From Paenibacillus sp. 598K (lineage in GTDB: Bacteria; Bacillota; Bacilli; Paenibacillales; Paenibacillaceae): a stretch of DNA of 64,000 nt. Made by a program: the position numbers and the translations under genes. Location: contig NZ_BFBX01000071.1 in NCBI RefSeq assembly GCF_003851045.1, positions 49,877-113,876 of the forward strand. The letters are read 5' to 3'. Below the pieces are notes generated by a model. It searched no databases and was not told the DNA's origin. It saw only the letters and a list, made by a program, of their open reading frames with translations. This document shows positions 51,921 through 59,757 of the stretch, one piece after another (the first letter of the stretch is position 1; each line of letters begins with the position of its first letter).

Positions 51921-52976
51921 ATGAATAAAGAGCTGTATAAGCTGTTGAACGGAGCGGATATCGATCTCCGATTGTACGAAGAGGAGCCGCTGGGCGCGGG
52001 AGAACGCCGCCAGCTGCAGCGACGTCTGCGCCTCCGACGTCAGCCGCGAGGCAGACGGCTCAGACATGCTGCTCTTATCGGCGTAATCGCCGTCGGGCTC
52101 GGGATGAGTACAGGCCTCCTGCCATTGGAGCGGGCAGTGACGGCTGCCATGCCGTTGCTCGCCAAGCTGCCTGGCGTCGGCCAGCTCATGGAGACGTACC
52201 TCCATGTGCCCGAGCCGGTGCTCAGCGAGTTCAAGACGACGGTCGGCGAGACCGTCACCGACGAGGGGGTCTCGATCCGGCTCGACGAGGTGTTGCTCGA
52301 TAACGGCAGACTTGTCGTGACGACAACAGCCGCCTCGGAGTCGCATGCGCTGGCGCCTGTGCCGCTCTGGCCCGACGCGATCTATATCGATGGCGAGCAG
52401 ATCTATACGCCGGGCGGTGGCGGTGATGTCTATAAGACGCCGGAGGGGGCGATGTCCTCGATCGCTACGCTCGACCTCGGGACCTACGAGCCGAGTGGCG
52501 AGCTGGAGCTGACCGTCGTCTACCGTCGGCTGAGCGCAGCAGACGGAACCACGATTCACGGGCAGTGGGCGTTCACCATAGCCAGCTCGGCGGAGCAGCT
52601 TGCCGCTGCAACGACCACTGTACCAATCGGCCACCGGATCGAGCTGGGCGACGGGCTGTTCGAGATCGACAGTCTCACCTGGACCCCTCTATCCGTGCAA
52701 CTCAATTACCGGCATCTCGGCGGCTCCACCTACGATATCCGGTTCGAGGCGACGGATCAGGACGGTCAGCCGCTCCAGGTGCTTGGCGGAACATCGATGG
52801 CGAAGCATAGCCACTACCGTTACGCGCTGCCGGATGCCTCCGCCACCCGCCTCATCTTCACGCCGCAGCTCTTCTCCGGCGAAGAAGGCGCGGCCAAGAC
52901 GGATGTCCGCATCCCGCTCCCTGAGCAGCTCTTCGAGGTGGAGCTGCCTCAGGCAGTCGGCGGAGCGGAGCGTTAA
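51921..52976 (+). CDS. DUF4179 membrane protein, likely anti-sigma factor
   Basis: A 351-residue protein with a short basic cytoplasmic part (residues 1-48), one membrane helix (about 49-68, AALIGVIAVGLGMSTGLLPL) and a large extracellular domain. The segment PVLSEFKTTVGETVTDEGVSIRLDEVLLDNGRLVVTTTAAS is the DUF4179 pattern, followed by a DUF5643-like beta domain (AFTIASSAEQLAAATTTVPIGHRIELGDG...). Such proteins hold the cognate ECF sigma factor. It begins 34 bases after the sigma gene, with AAGGGTG upstream. Its stop codon lies inside the first copy of a 37-bp duplication. Confidence 0.88.
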   Translation: MNKELYKLLNGADIDLRLYEEEPLGAGERRQLQRRLRLRRQPRGRRLRHAALIGVIAVGLGMSTGLLPLERAVTAAMPLLAKLPGVGQLMETYLHVPEPVLSEFKTTVGETVTDEGVSIRLDEVLLDNGRLVVTTTAASESHALAPVPLWPDAIYIDGEQIYTPGGGGDVYKTPEGAMSSIATLDLGTYEPSGELELTVVYRRLSAADGTTIHGQWAFTIASSAEQLAAATTTVPIGHRIELGDGLFEIDSLTWTPLSVQLNYRHLGGSTYDIRFEATDQDGQPLQVLGGTSMAKHSHYRYALPDASATRLIFTPQLFSGEEGAAKTDVRIPLPEQLFEVELPQAVGGAER

Positions 52977-53046
52977 CAGTCGCTGCGTTTGCTATGGCGA
53001 AGCGGGGCGTTAACAGTCGCTGCGTTTGCTATGGCGAAGCGTTAAT
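52970..53046. repeat. 37-bp tandem duplication at the end of the DUF4179 gene
   Basis: The unit beginning gcgttaacagtcgctgcgtt at 52970 is repeated at 53007 with a period of 37 bases, and a partial third copy starts at 53039. The first unit contains the TAA stop of the DUF4179 gene, so the duplication may have arisen by slippage or mispairing there. Confidence 0.85.
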
Positions 53047-53074
53047 ATCCCCTGCGCTCGTGAGACTCTGTGCC

Positions 53075-53749
53075 CTATTGAATCGCGCACAATAATTCAC
53101 GAGCCCGGTCGCTCAACTCGTAGTAGCGGTGCCTTTTCGTAGCCCTACCCACCGGTGAGATGAGTTGCTTTTCCATCAGTTTGTACAAGTATTTGCGGCA
53201 TGTAACGTGACTTCGATGCAGACATCTGGACACATCGGATAGTGTGAAGGATCGCTGTAAAACGTTGGCATGCCGCAAAATCTCCCTTTCCTGTACACCC
53301 AGTGCCTGGTATGCTGCAGTTGGACTTGAACCGAGCCGTCCGAGCAGTTCATATACGCATCTGCGGCAGCCCTCGGAACGTTGGTCCAACTCGTCATAAC
53401 TAAAAGGTAGATAGATATACCCTTGCATAGCCATACTGCGCACACGTGCTCTTTCAAACGTAAAGCGCTCCCTTGTAATCAGCTCCGCATGCACCACAAA
53501 ACCATCGCATTCAAAAACAATGCCAAGCGGCTCGTAAAAAACGTCCAAATAAAGCTTTACGCCGTTTACTCCTAGTCGTTCATACTCCAAATGAAAACCT
53601 GAAAATGACTTGAAAATTGGCCAAACTACTTCTTTTAACAATCGCTTCTCGCCCGCTCCGACCTTGTTTAATCGCTCGAGACGAGCACCAGTTGCTCTGC
53701 TTTTCTGTTCTTTCAGAAAACTCTCGTAAGCCTCTTCAAATGACTCCAC
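53075..53749 (-). CDS. Putative PD-(D/E)XK nuclease-like protein with C-terminal winged helix
   Basis: A 224-residue protein. The middle (about 60-115) has the pattern of DUF559/Vsr-like nuclease folds: FHLEYERLGVNGVKLYLDVFYEPLGIVFECDGFVVHAE, with Glu, Asp and E-x-D placed like the catalytic residues, and then GYIYLPFSYDEL. The C-terminal 80 residues look like a winged helix (HANVLQRSFTLSDVSRCLHRSHVTCRKYLYKLMEKQLISPVGRATKRHRYYELSDRARELL). The combination suggests a DNA-binding nuclease or a regulator derived from one. The GTG at 53749 has GAGGAGG 7 bases upstream. No methylase or other restriction gene is nearby. Confidence 0.72.
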   Translation of the reverse strand: MESFEEAYESFLKEQKSRATGARLERLNKVGAGEKRLLKEVVWPIFKSFSGFHLEYERLGVNGVKLYLDVFYEPLGIVFECDGFVVHAELITRERFTFERARVRSMAMQGYIYLPFSYDELDQRSEGCRRCVYELLGRLGSSPTAAYQALGVQEREILRHANVLQRSFTLSDVSRCLHRSHVTCRKYLYKLMEKQLISPVGRATKRHRYYELSDRARELLCAIQ

Positions 53750-53778
53750 TTGTCCGCCTCCTCTCACCCGCTAGACGC

Positions 53779-53814
53779 AAAAAAGCCGCACCATCTCCAC
53801 TGGAAATGTGCGGC
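53779..53814 (-). terminator. Terminator on the minus strand after the repeat region
   Basis: On the minus strand GCCGCAC / GTGCGGC is followed by TTTTTTGCG. It lies after the 51-bp repeat array and would end transcripts coming from the P-loop kinase gene. Confidence 0.8.
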
Positions 53815-53919
53815 GTGTGCTTCACGCGCGTTAAAATTATGTACTTTTCAAGAAAATAGTACCAGACTAATCTACTCATTTCAATCTTTTTATCACGTTA
53901 AAATACCGTACTGTTACAC

Positions 53920-54225
53920 AACTTCAACGAAACTTGTTTGTGCTACGACGCCGATTTGTGCCCCCGACGGCGCTCTAACGAAACTTTCTTTCCCTACGGC
54001 GCCAATCTATCCCGCCAACGACGCTCCAACGAAACTTTCTTTCCCTACGGTGCCAATTCACCCCGCCAACGACGCTCCAACGAAACTTTCTTTCCCTACG
54101 GCGCCAATCCATCCCGCCAACGACGCTCCAACGAAACTTTCTTTCCCTACGGCGACGTTTTGCGCCTCCGACAGTGCTTCAACAAAACTTTCTTGCCCTA
54201 CGGCGCCAATTTCGTCGCCCTCGAC
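53920..54225. repeat. Six-copy 51-bp tandem repeat
   Basis: A unit of 51 bases containing aacgaaactttctttcccta recurs with exact spacing at about 53926, 53977, 54028, 54079, 54130 and 54181. The middle four copies are nearly identical; the first and last have drifted. The period is 17 codons, so reading frames stay open through it, but none has a ribosome binding site. It lies between the P-loop kinase gene and a minus-strand terminator, so it would be transcribed as a 3' tail. Confidence 0.88.
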
Positions 54226-54235
54226 GCCAAGCCGC

Positions 54236-54817
54236 TCATCCGCCCCATACGAAGCGCTCCAGCCGCTCCAGCGCCTGCTCGTCGAGCGGGCCGGCGTTGT
54301 CGTAGCGCAGGATCGCAGACGGCGGCAGCGGCCAGCGGATCTGGCGCTCGGCGAGCGTTGTCTTGAACGTCTCCCAATGCTCCAGCTTCCAGTCATCGAG
54401 CGTCAAGCCGCGCTGCCGGATGCGGGCTTCATAGCTCGCCGTATCCGGCAGCGTCACGACGATCACCCGCACCGCTTCGCGCGGCGCGCCGATGCGGGCG
54501 AGCTCGGCGTCAAGCCAGTCCGCCTCCGACGTCTCCCGAGTGAATGGCCCGATCACGACGGCATCTAGCCCAAGCGCCACATTCTCCAGCGCCGCGTCCA
54601 TCGTGATGCGATAGCCGAGGTCGCGGCAGCGCGCCTTGTAGAGCGGCGAGTCGCGATCCATCGGATCGAGCCCAGCCATCGTCATGATCGCTTCCGCAGC
54701 CGGACGCAGCAGGGTATCCATATCGAGGAAGGCGGCCGGACGACGGCTGACCAGCGCCCGCGCAACGGACGTCTTGCCCGCGCCCGCAGCGCCGACGACG
54801 AAGATAAGTTTGCCCAT
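54236..54817 (-). CDS. P-loop small-molecule kinase (AAA/shikimate-kinase-like)
   Basis: A 193-residue kinase-like NTPase. Walker A is GAAGAGKTS (residues 9-17), FLDMDTLLRPAAE follows as in gluconate- and shikimate-kinase-like enzymes, and the lid region has Arg residues (YEARIRQRG). It probably phosphorylates a small metabolite, or is a nucleoside-type kinase; the substrate is unknown. The ATG at 54817 has GGGAGGAGATTAAC upstream, better than the longer frame to 54952, which reads through unrelated sequence. It follows the terminator of the cnt transport operon. Confidence 0.85.
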   Translation of the reverse strand: MGKLIFVVGAAGAGKTSVARALVSRRPAAFLDMDTLLRPAAEAIMTMAGLDPMDRDSPLYKARCRDLGYRITMDAALENVALGLDAVVIGPFTRETSEADWLDAELARIGAPREAVRVIVVTLPDTASYEARIRQRGLTLDDWKLEHWETFKTTLAERQIRWPLPPSAILRYDNAGPLDEQALERLERFVWGG

Positions 54818-54914
54818 GTTAATCTCCTCCCGGGAAGCAGCCTGCCTGCTTCCGATGGTTTCCCCTCCAGCGTAGAATAATCGCAGCCAGCTTGTCAAAA
54901 AAGAAATGACAGCC

Positions 54915-54943
54915 CAAAAACGTATGACCGATCCGGCCATACG
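54915..54943 (-). terminator. Terminator of the cnt transport operon
   Basis: CGTATG / CATACG stem with an inner CCGGATCGG-type pairing; on the minus strand it is followed by TTTTTGGG. It marks the end of the cntA-B-C-D-F-exporter transcript. Confidence 0.75.
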
Positions 54944-55055
54944 CTTGAACACGGGGGTATCCTCTCGGTCAGGACCAATTGCCAGTGTGTGGGGCCGGCA
55001 GCATGACGACGTTCAGACGACCAACTGTCCGGCAAGAAGACTCCCTCCAGCCTCC

Positions 55056-56297
55056 CTACAATACGCTCCCCCCGCCGGGCCCCGGCTCCGCAGCGGGCCG
55101 GGCCGATCCGGCTCGCAGCAAAGCGACCCCCATCACTGCTGCGCCGATCCCCGCACAGATCAGATACATCGCAGCATAGCCGGTCATGTCCGCCACCGGG
55201 CCCATGACGATGCTGCCAAGCGATACGCCGAGGTCAGCGGTCGCGATGAACAAGCCGATCAGCACGTTGCGCTCCGCCTTGGGCAGCACGAAGCTCAGAT
55301 GCGTCGTCAGCGTCGGGTAGACGAGCGCCTGGGCGATCCCCATTAACACGGCAGCTGCATAGAACAGCCACACCCCGCCCTGGTCTGCGAGACCAATCGC
55401 CAGCGCCGAGGCGGTCATCATCGCCAGCGTCCCGCCGACGAAGCGCGGCCGCCACCGGCCATCGGACGGGATACGCCCCTTCAGCGTGAAGCGGGCCGCG
55501 ACGACGACCGCAGCCTGGAGCCCGAGATAGAGCGCGGCGCTGCCGCCCTGCACCTGAGTCGCATACAGCGGCACGAACGTCGTCACCGCGCCGAACACGA
55601 TCGAGGCGCCAAGCATGATAAGGCTGCAGCGTCTCAGCTCCGGATGGGTCGCCAGTCGCGTCATCGAACGCCACATCGCGGCGGCTGGACGACCTGTTCT
55701 ACCGCTTCCCGCCTCCCCCGATTGCTCCAGACTCTGCCCCTCCGGCTGGCGCTCGATGCGGGCCGTATACCCGACGGCCCCAGTCAGCACGGCGATCGCG
55801 ATCATCGAGACGGCGAACAGGTCGAGCTCGCTCTGCCACATGCCGATCGCCAGCAGCGGTCCGAAGATGCCGGGCAGATAGGAGCATAGCGAGTACATCG
55901 AGATGCCCTGCGAGCGGTCCTCCTCCGGCAAGGCGTCGATGATGCCGAGCTGCAGCGCCATGGAGAAAAAGGCCGTACAGACGCCCTGCAGCACGCGCGC
56001 CAGCACATAGCCCCCCAGGCCCGTCCACGCATAGAGCAGCAATGCTACGCCATTGACGACCAAAATAATACGCAGCACCCGGATCGGTCCATGACGCTGG
56101 ATGACTTGTCCGGCCCACGGCCGGAAGAGCATCGTCGTCAGCAGATACGCGCCCATGACGACGCCGATCGTCGTATTGGATGCGCCCATCGCCTCGCCCT
56201 TCAGAGGGATCATCACATTCAAAATTGCGTTGGCGCTAAAGTACAGCAGCGTCAACGCGTACAGCCGCAGAAACGGCCACGATAATGCGCCTTTCAC
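55056..56297 (-). CDS. cntE: MFS exporter, CntE-like (metallophore efflux)
   Basis: A 413-residue, 12-helix major facilitator protein. The loop signature appears as FRPWAGQVIQRHGPIRVLR after helix 2, and the second half has the matching LKGRIPSDGRWRPRFVGG. In S. aureus CntE exports staphylopine and sits in the cnt operon; the same place here, after the transporter genes and before a terminator, supports that role. The GTG at 56297 is favoured because AAAGGAGA lies 7-8 bases upstream; the ATG at 56315 has only poor spacing. The symbol rests on context. Confidence 0.8.
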   Translation of the reverse strand: MKGALSWPFLRLYALTLLYFSANAILNVMIPLKGEAMGASNTTIGVVMGAYLLTTMLFRPWAGQVIQRHGPIRVLRIILVVNGVALLLYAWTGLGGYVLARVLQGVCTAFFSMALQLGIIDALPEEDRSQGISMYSLCSYLPGIFGPLLAIGMWQSELDLFAVSMIAIAVLTGAVGYTARIERQPEGQSLEQSGEAGSGRTGRPAAAMWRSMTRLATHPELRRCSLIMLGASIVFGAVTTFVPLYATQVQGGSAALYLGLQAAVVVAARFTLKGRIPSDGRWRPRFVGGTLAMMTASALAIGLADQGGVWLFYAAAVLMGIAQALVYPTLTTHLSFVLPKAERNVLIGLFIATADLGVSLGSIVMGPVADMTGYAAMYLICAGIGAAVMGVALLRAGSARPAAEPGPGGGSVL

Positions 56298-56365
56298 GGC
56301 CAGCTCTCCTTTCATTGGAGACGGGAGCCTCTACTCGGACTCCCTCCTCTCGACCACCTGCCTCT

Positions 56366-57103
56366 TTAATCCACCACCTTGCGCAGCAGCTCCCGCGCAT
56401 ATGGAGAGCGGACATGCGGCAGCTTCGCTGTCTCAACCAACTCGACGATCCGGCCTTGTCGGATGATCATCACTCGGTCGCACAGATAAGCTGCGGCCTG
56501 GATATCATGCGTGATGAAGATGTAGCCAAGATCCAGCGTCGACCTCAGCTCCTGCAGCAGACGCAGCACCTGCATCTGCACCGAACCGTCCAGCGAGCTG
56601 ATCGCCTCGTCGAGCAGGAGACATTGCGGCTGGGCCGCGACAGCTCTGGCGATGCAGACGCGCTGCGCCTCCCCGCCCGATAGCTCATGCGGATACTTGG
56701 CAAGGTAGGAGCTAGCCAGCCCTACCTGATGGAGCAACTCAGCCAGACGGCGCGGCGAGGCATCCAGCTTCAGCAGACGCAATGGCTCCATGAGCGCCTC
56801 CTGCACCGTGTAGAACGGATGGATCGACGAGCGATAATCCTGGAACACCGCGCTGATCGCGCCGCGTCGGACCGCTCGGCGGGTGACGGGCATACCGCCA
56901 TAGCGTACCGTCCCCGCATTCGGCTTTTCGATCCCGAGCAGCAGCCGGCCGAGCGTCGATTTGCCGCTGCCGCTCTCGCCGATGATGCCCAGAGATTCGC
57001 CCCGGCGCCATTCGAAGCTGATGTCATGCAGCACCTGTTGTCCGCCGCGGGTCAGCCAGCCTTGCTTATGATAGCTATGGCTGACGCCTTCAACCTTGAG
57101 CAT
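56366..57103 (-). CDS. cntF: Metallophore ABC transporter ATP-binding protein, CntF-like
   Basis: A 245-residue oligopeptide/nickel-type ATPase. Walker A GESGSGKST, Q loop VFQDYRSS, signature LSGGEAQRV, Walker B CLLLDEAISSLD (Ala where most have Pro) and the H loop ITHDI are all present. The C-terminal short extension is of the Opp/Dpp type. It overlaps cntD by 14 bases. It powers the CntB-CntC channel together with CntD. Confidence 0.9.
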   Translation of the reverse strand: MLKVEGVSHSYHKQGWLTRGGQQVLHDISFEWRRGESLGIIGESGSGKSTLGRLLLGIEKPNAGTVRYGGMPVTRRAVRRGAISAVFQDYRSSIHPFYTVQEALMEPLRLLKLDASPRRLAELLHQVGLASSYLAKYPHELSGGEAQRVCIARAVAAQPQCLLLDEAISSLDGSVQMQVLRLLQELRSTLDLGYIFITHDIQAAAYLCDRVMIIRQGRIVELVETAKLPHVRSPYARELLRKVVD

Positions 57104-57911
57104 CGGTCCGCCCTCCCATCAGTTGCGTGTAGTGTCGGCTCAGTTCCTCCTTGGACGAGACGAGATACCGGGTGTACGGGTGGCGAGCTGCGCTGAATAT
57201 ATGCTTCGTGTCCCCGCGCTCGACGATCTCGCCATCCTTCATGACGAGGATCTCGTCAGCGAGCCGCCGGACGACGCCCAGATCATGCGACACGAAGATC
57301 ATCGCTCCGCCTGCCCGCTCGCGCAGCTGGACGAACTGCTCTACGACCTCGTAAGCCGTCACGGCGTCGAGCGCCGTCGTCGGCTCATCCGCGATGATCA
57401 CGTCCGGCTCGAGCACGATCGCCAGCGCGATCATGAGACGCTGCAGCATGCCGCCGGACAGCTCATGCGGATAACGCCTCAAGACAGCAAGCGGCTCGCG
57501 CAAGCCGACGCTCAGCAATGCCACTGCGAGACTCTCCTGCATCTGGCTGCGCGGCCAGTCATAGTGCACCTGCAGCACCGATTGCAGGAACGCTCCGACC
57601 GATTGGGAAGGGTCGAAGGCGCTCATACCGTTCTGCATGATCATACAGAGCCGCTTGCCCCGATAGCGACGCATGTCCTGGAGCGGCAGTTCGCCGAGAT
57701 CGACGTCGCCGAGCAGGATTCGCCCCGATTGCCGGAGCGATCTGCCATTCAACCGCATGATCGCCTTGCAAGTGAGCGACTTGCCGCTGCCGCTCTCGCC
57801 GACGATCGCCACACATTGACCTTGCTTCACTGCAAAGGAACTGCCGGACACGAGCGCCTGGCCGCCAGCGGCCTGCCATATCCGCAGCTGTTCGACCTCC
57901 AGTACATTCAT
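57090..57911 (-). CDS. cntD: Metallophore ABC transporter ATP-binding protein, CntD-like
   Basis: A 273-residue Opp/Dpp-type ATPase. Walker A GESGSGKSLT, signature LSGGMLQRLMIA, Walker B VIIADEPTTALD, H loop VSHDLGVV, and the C-terminal family tail HPYTRYLVSSKEEL. Pairs with CntF to form the two nucleotide-binding sites. ATG at 57911, with AAGGAGG upstream at rather long spacing; 4 bases after the end of cntC. Confidence 0.92.
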   Translation of the reverse strand: MNVLEVEQLRIWQAAGGQALVSGSSFAVKQGQCVAIVGESGSGKSLTCKAIMRLNGRSLRQSGRILLGDVDLGELPLQDMRRYRGKRLCMIMQNGMSAFDPSQSVGAFLQSVLQVHYDWPRSQMQESLAVALLSVGLREPLAVLRRYPHELSGGMLQRLMIALAIVLEPDVIIADEPTTALDAVTAYEVVEQFVQLRERAGGAMIFVSHDLGVVRRLADEILVMKDGEIVERGDTKHIFSAARHPYTRYLVSSKEELSRHYTQLMGGRTDAQG

Positions 57912-57915
57912 CAGC

Positions 57916-58809
57916 TTATGCCGCCTCCTTCCTTACTCGTCCTCTCAGCCATTTGCCTAAGCCCGATTCGGCGCTTCGCATCGCGCGCATCAGCTTCGGA
58001 TCGAGCGCCTTTTGCAAGGAGTCCGACAAAAAATTAACCGCCGAGACAAGCAGGATCACCGCTACGCCCGGCACGAGCATCAGCTCCGGGCGGGTGAACA
58101 TGACCGATCTGGCTTCATTCATCATCATCCCCCACTCCGCATGCGGCGCCTGGATGCCAAGGCCGAGGAAGGAGAGCCCCGAGATCTGCAGGATCATCGA
58201 GCCATAGGTGCTGCTGGCGATCACCGCCAGATCGGGAGTCGCGACCGGCGCGATATAGCGGGTCATGATGCGGAGACCGCTGGCGCCCGTCAGCTTGGCG
58301 AACTTGACATAGTCGGCGTCGGCAACCTGCATCACTGCCGTCCGCGTCACTCGGGCGAACCATGCCCACTTCATGAGCACAAAGGCGGCCAGGATGTTGG
58401 TCATCCCCGCGCCAAGGATACCGACGATCGCCAGCGTCATCACATAGCCGGGGAAGGATAGCATCACATCGCATAGCCGCATCAGCCAGACATCGAGCCG
58501 ACCGCGATAGTAGCCGGAGAGGAAGCCGACGCATGCGCCGAGTCCGGCCGAGGCGAGCAACGCCACGAGCACCCATAGCACGCTGGGCCGGATGCCGTAG
58601 ATGAGTCGCGAGAGCACGCAGCGGCCGAGGTGATCGTTGCCGAGCCAGTATGACCAGGAAGCGCCGGCGAATCGCAGCTCCATATTGACCAGATTGGGCG
58701 GATGCGGCGCGATCAGCGGCGCGGCCAGGCCGATCAGCATCGTCGCTGCGACGACGATCAGGGAGAGTGCGGCCAGTCTGTCTTGCAACAAACGGTGGAG
58801 CAAGCGCAT
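57916..58809 (-). CDS. cntC: Metallophore ABC transporter permease, CntC-like
   Basis: A 297-residue DppC/NikC-type permease. An N-terminal helix (ALSLIVVAATMLIGLAAPLIAPHPP), WLGNDHLGRCVLSRLIYGIRPS (the common GTDxxGRDxxSR motif in changed form) and the EAA-type loop KLTGASGLRIMTRYIAP are all visible. Five or six helices are expected. It starts on the base after the cntB stop (TAG-ATG), so the two are tightly coupled. Confidence 0.92.
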   Translation of the reverse strand: MRLLHRLLQDRLAALSLIVVAATMLIGLAAPLIAPHPPNLVNMELRFAGASWSYWLGNDHLGRCVLSRLIYGIRPSVLWVLVALLASAGLGACVGFLSGYYRGRLDVWLMRLCDVMLSFPGYVMTLAIVGILGAGMTNILAAFVLMKWAWFARVTRTAVMQVADADYVKFAKLTGASGLRIMTRYIAPVATPDLAVIASSTYGSMILQISGLSFLGLGIQAPHAEWGMMMNEARSVMFTRPELMLVPGVAVILLVSAVNFLSDSLQKALDPKLMRAMRSAESGLGKWLRGRVRKEAA

Positions 58810-59742
58810 CTATAACTCCTTCCTCAGCCTTGGGTTCAAGGCCGCATTGATCAGATCGGACAACGTATTGAACAGCACAAACGACACCGCCAGCACGAGC
58901 ACATACGCCTGGATAATCGGAAAGTCGCGGCCGAGGATCGAGTTGACGGTAAGCGTGCCGAGACCTGGCCATGCGAAAATATTCTCCACGACGACCGTGC
59001 TGCCCAGGATGATCGGAATCGCCAATCCGAATACCGACACGGACACCTGCAGCGAGTTGCGCAGCACGCGCATCGTCACCTGTCGCTCGGACAGCCCGCA
59101 CGCCCGGCCATAGAGCGCATAATCCGCATGCAGGTTGCTCAGCATCGAGCTGCGGACGGTGCGGAAGTAGATGCCGGCATAGCCGATGACCAGCACCGAT
59201 ACAGGCAGTACGTAGCTGCTCGCCGAGGACATGCCGCTCGTCGGGAACAGATCCAGCTTCACCGCGAAATACCAGACCATGAGCGCGGCCAGCCAGTACG
59301 AGGGCATCGACGTCAACAGAAACGACAGTCCTCGTACAGCGAGATCGACCGGCTTGCCCTCTCGAAGCGCGCACAGCACGCCCAATCCGATCGAGAGCAG
59401 GATAATGATGAAGGAGGAGATCAAGGTCAGCTTCACCGTATTGACCAGCGCTGGTCCGAGGAGCGACCAGACCGGCTTGCCCGTAATGTAAGACTCGCCG
59501 AAGTCGAGCTGCAGACTGCTCAGCAGCCAATCCCCATAACGGGCAAGAAATGGACGATCCAACCCGAGCTCGGCGCGGGTCTGGGCGATCAGCTCCTCCG
59601 TGATGGCCGGTATCTCCTGCGCATGCAGCACGACCTCGGCCGGGTCCATCGGCGAGAGCTGATTGAGGCCGAAGGTCAGGAACGAGATGACGACCAAGAG
59701 CGGCAACGCCACGCCGACCCTTTTGATCATATATGAGAGCAT
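58810..59742 (-). CDS. cntB: Metallophore ABC transporter permease, CntB-like
   Basis: A 310-residue DppB/NikB-type permease. MLSYMIKRVGVALPLLVVISFLTFGL opens the first helix, LGLDRPFLARYGDWLLSSLQLDFGESYITGKPVW is the usual extracellular segment, and GRACGLSERQVTMRVLRNSL is the EAA loop. The C-terminus LSDLINAALNPRLRKEL is typical. ATG at 59742 follows AAAGGAGAGGAG. Confidence 0.93.
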   Translation of the reverse strand: MLSYMIKRVGVALPLLVVISFLTFGLNQLSPMDPAEVVLHAQEIPAITEELIAQTRAELGLDRPFLARYGDWLLSSLQLDFGESYITGKPVWSLLGPALVNTVKLTLISSFIIILLSIGLGVLCALREGKPVDLAVRGLSFLLTSMPSYWLAALMVWYFAVKLDLFPTSGMSSASSYVLPVSVLVIGYAGIYFRTVRSSMLSNLHADYALYGRACGLSERQVTMRVLRNSLQVSVSVFGLAIPIILGSTVVVENIFAWPGLGTLTVNSILGRDFPIIQAYVLVLAVSFVLFNTLSDLINAALNPRLRKEL

Positions 59743-59757
59743 GGCGGCTCCTCTCCT

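Noticed and set aside
53920..54225. CRISPR array
   Set aside because: The whole 51-base unit repeats, with no unique spacers, and no cas genes are present.
53938..54366. Open reading frame with NETFFPYGAN peptide repeats, like a multi-copy peptide precursor
   Set aside because: The period of 51 bases keeps all frames open, the frame begins at a TTG without a ribosome binding site, and it runs antisense into the P-loop kinase gene. No processing or export genes are adjacent.
54818..54952. Extended N-terminus of the P-loop kinase
   Set aside because: The upstream part reads through non-coding sequence; the ATG at 54817 has a strong ribosome binding site and begins exactly at the P-loop strand.
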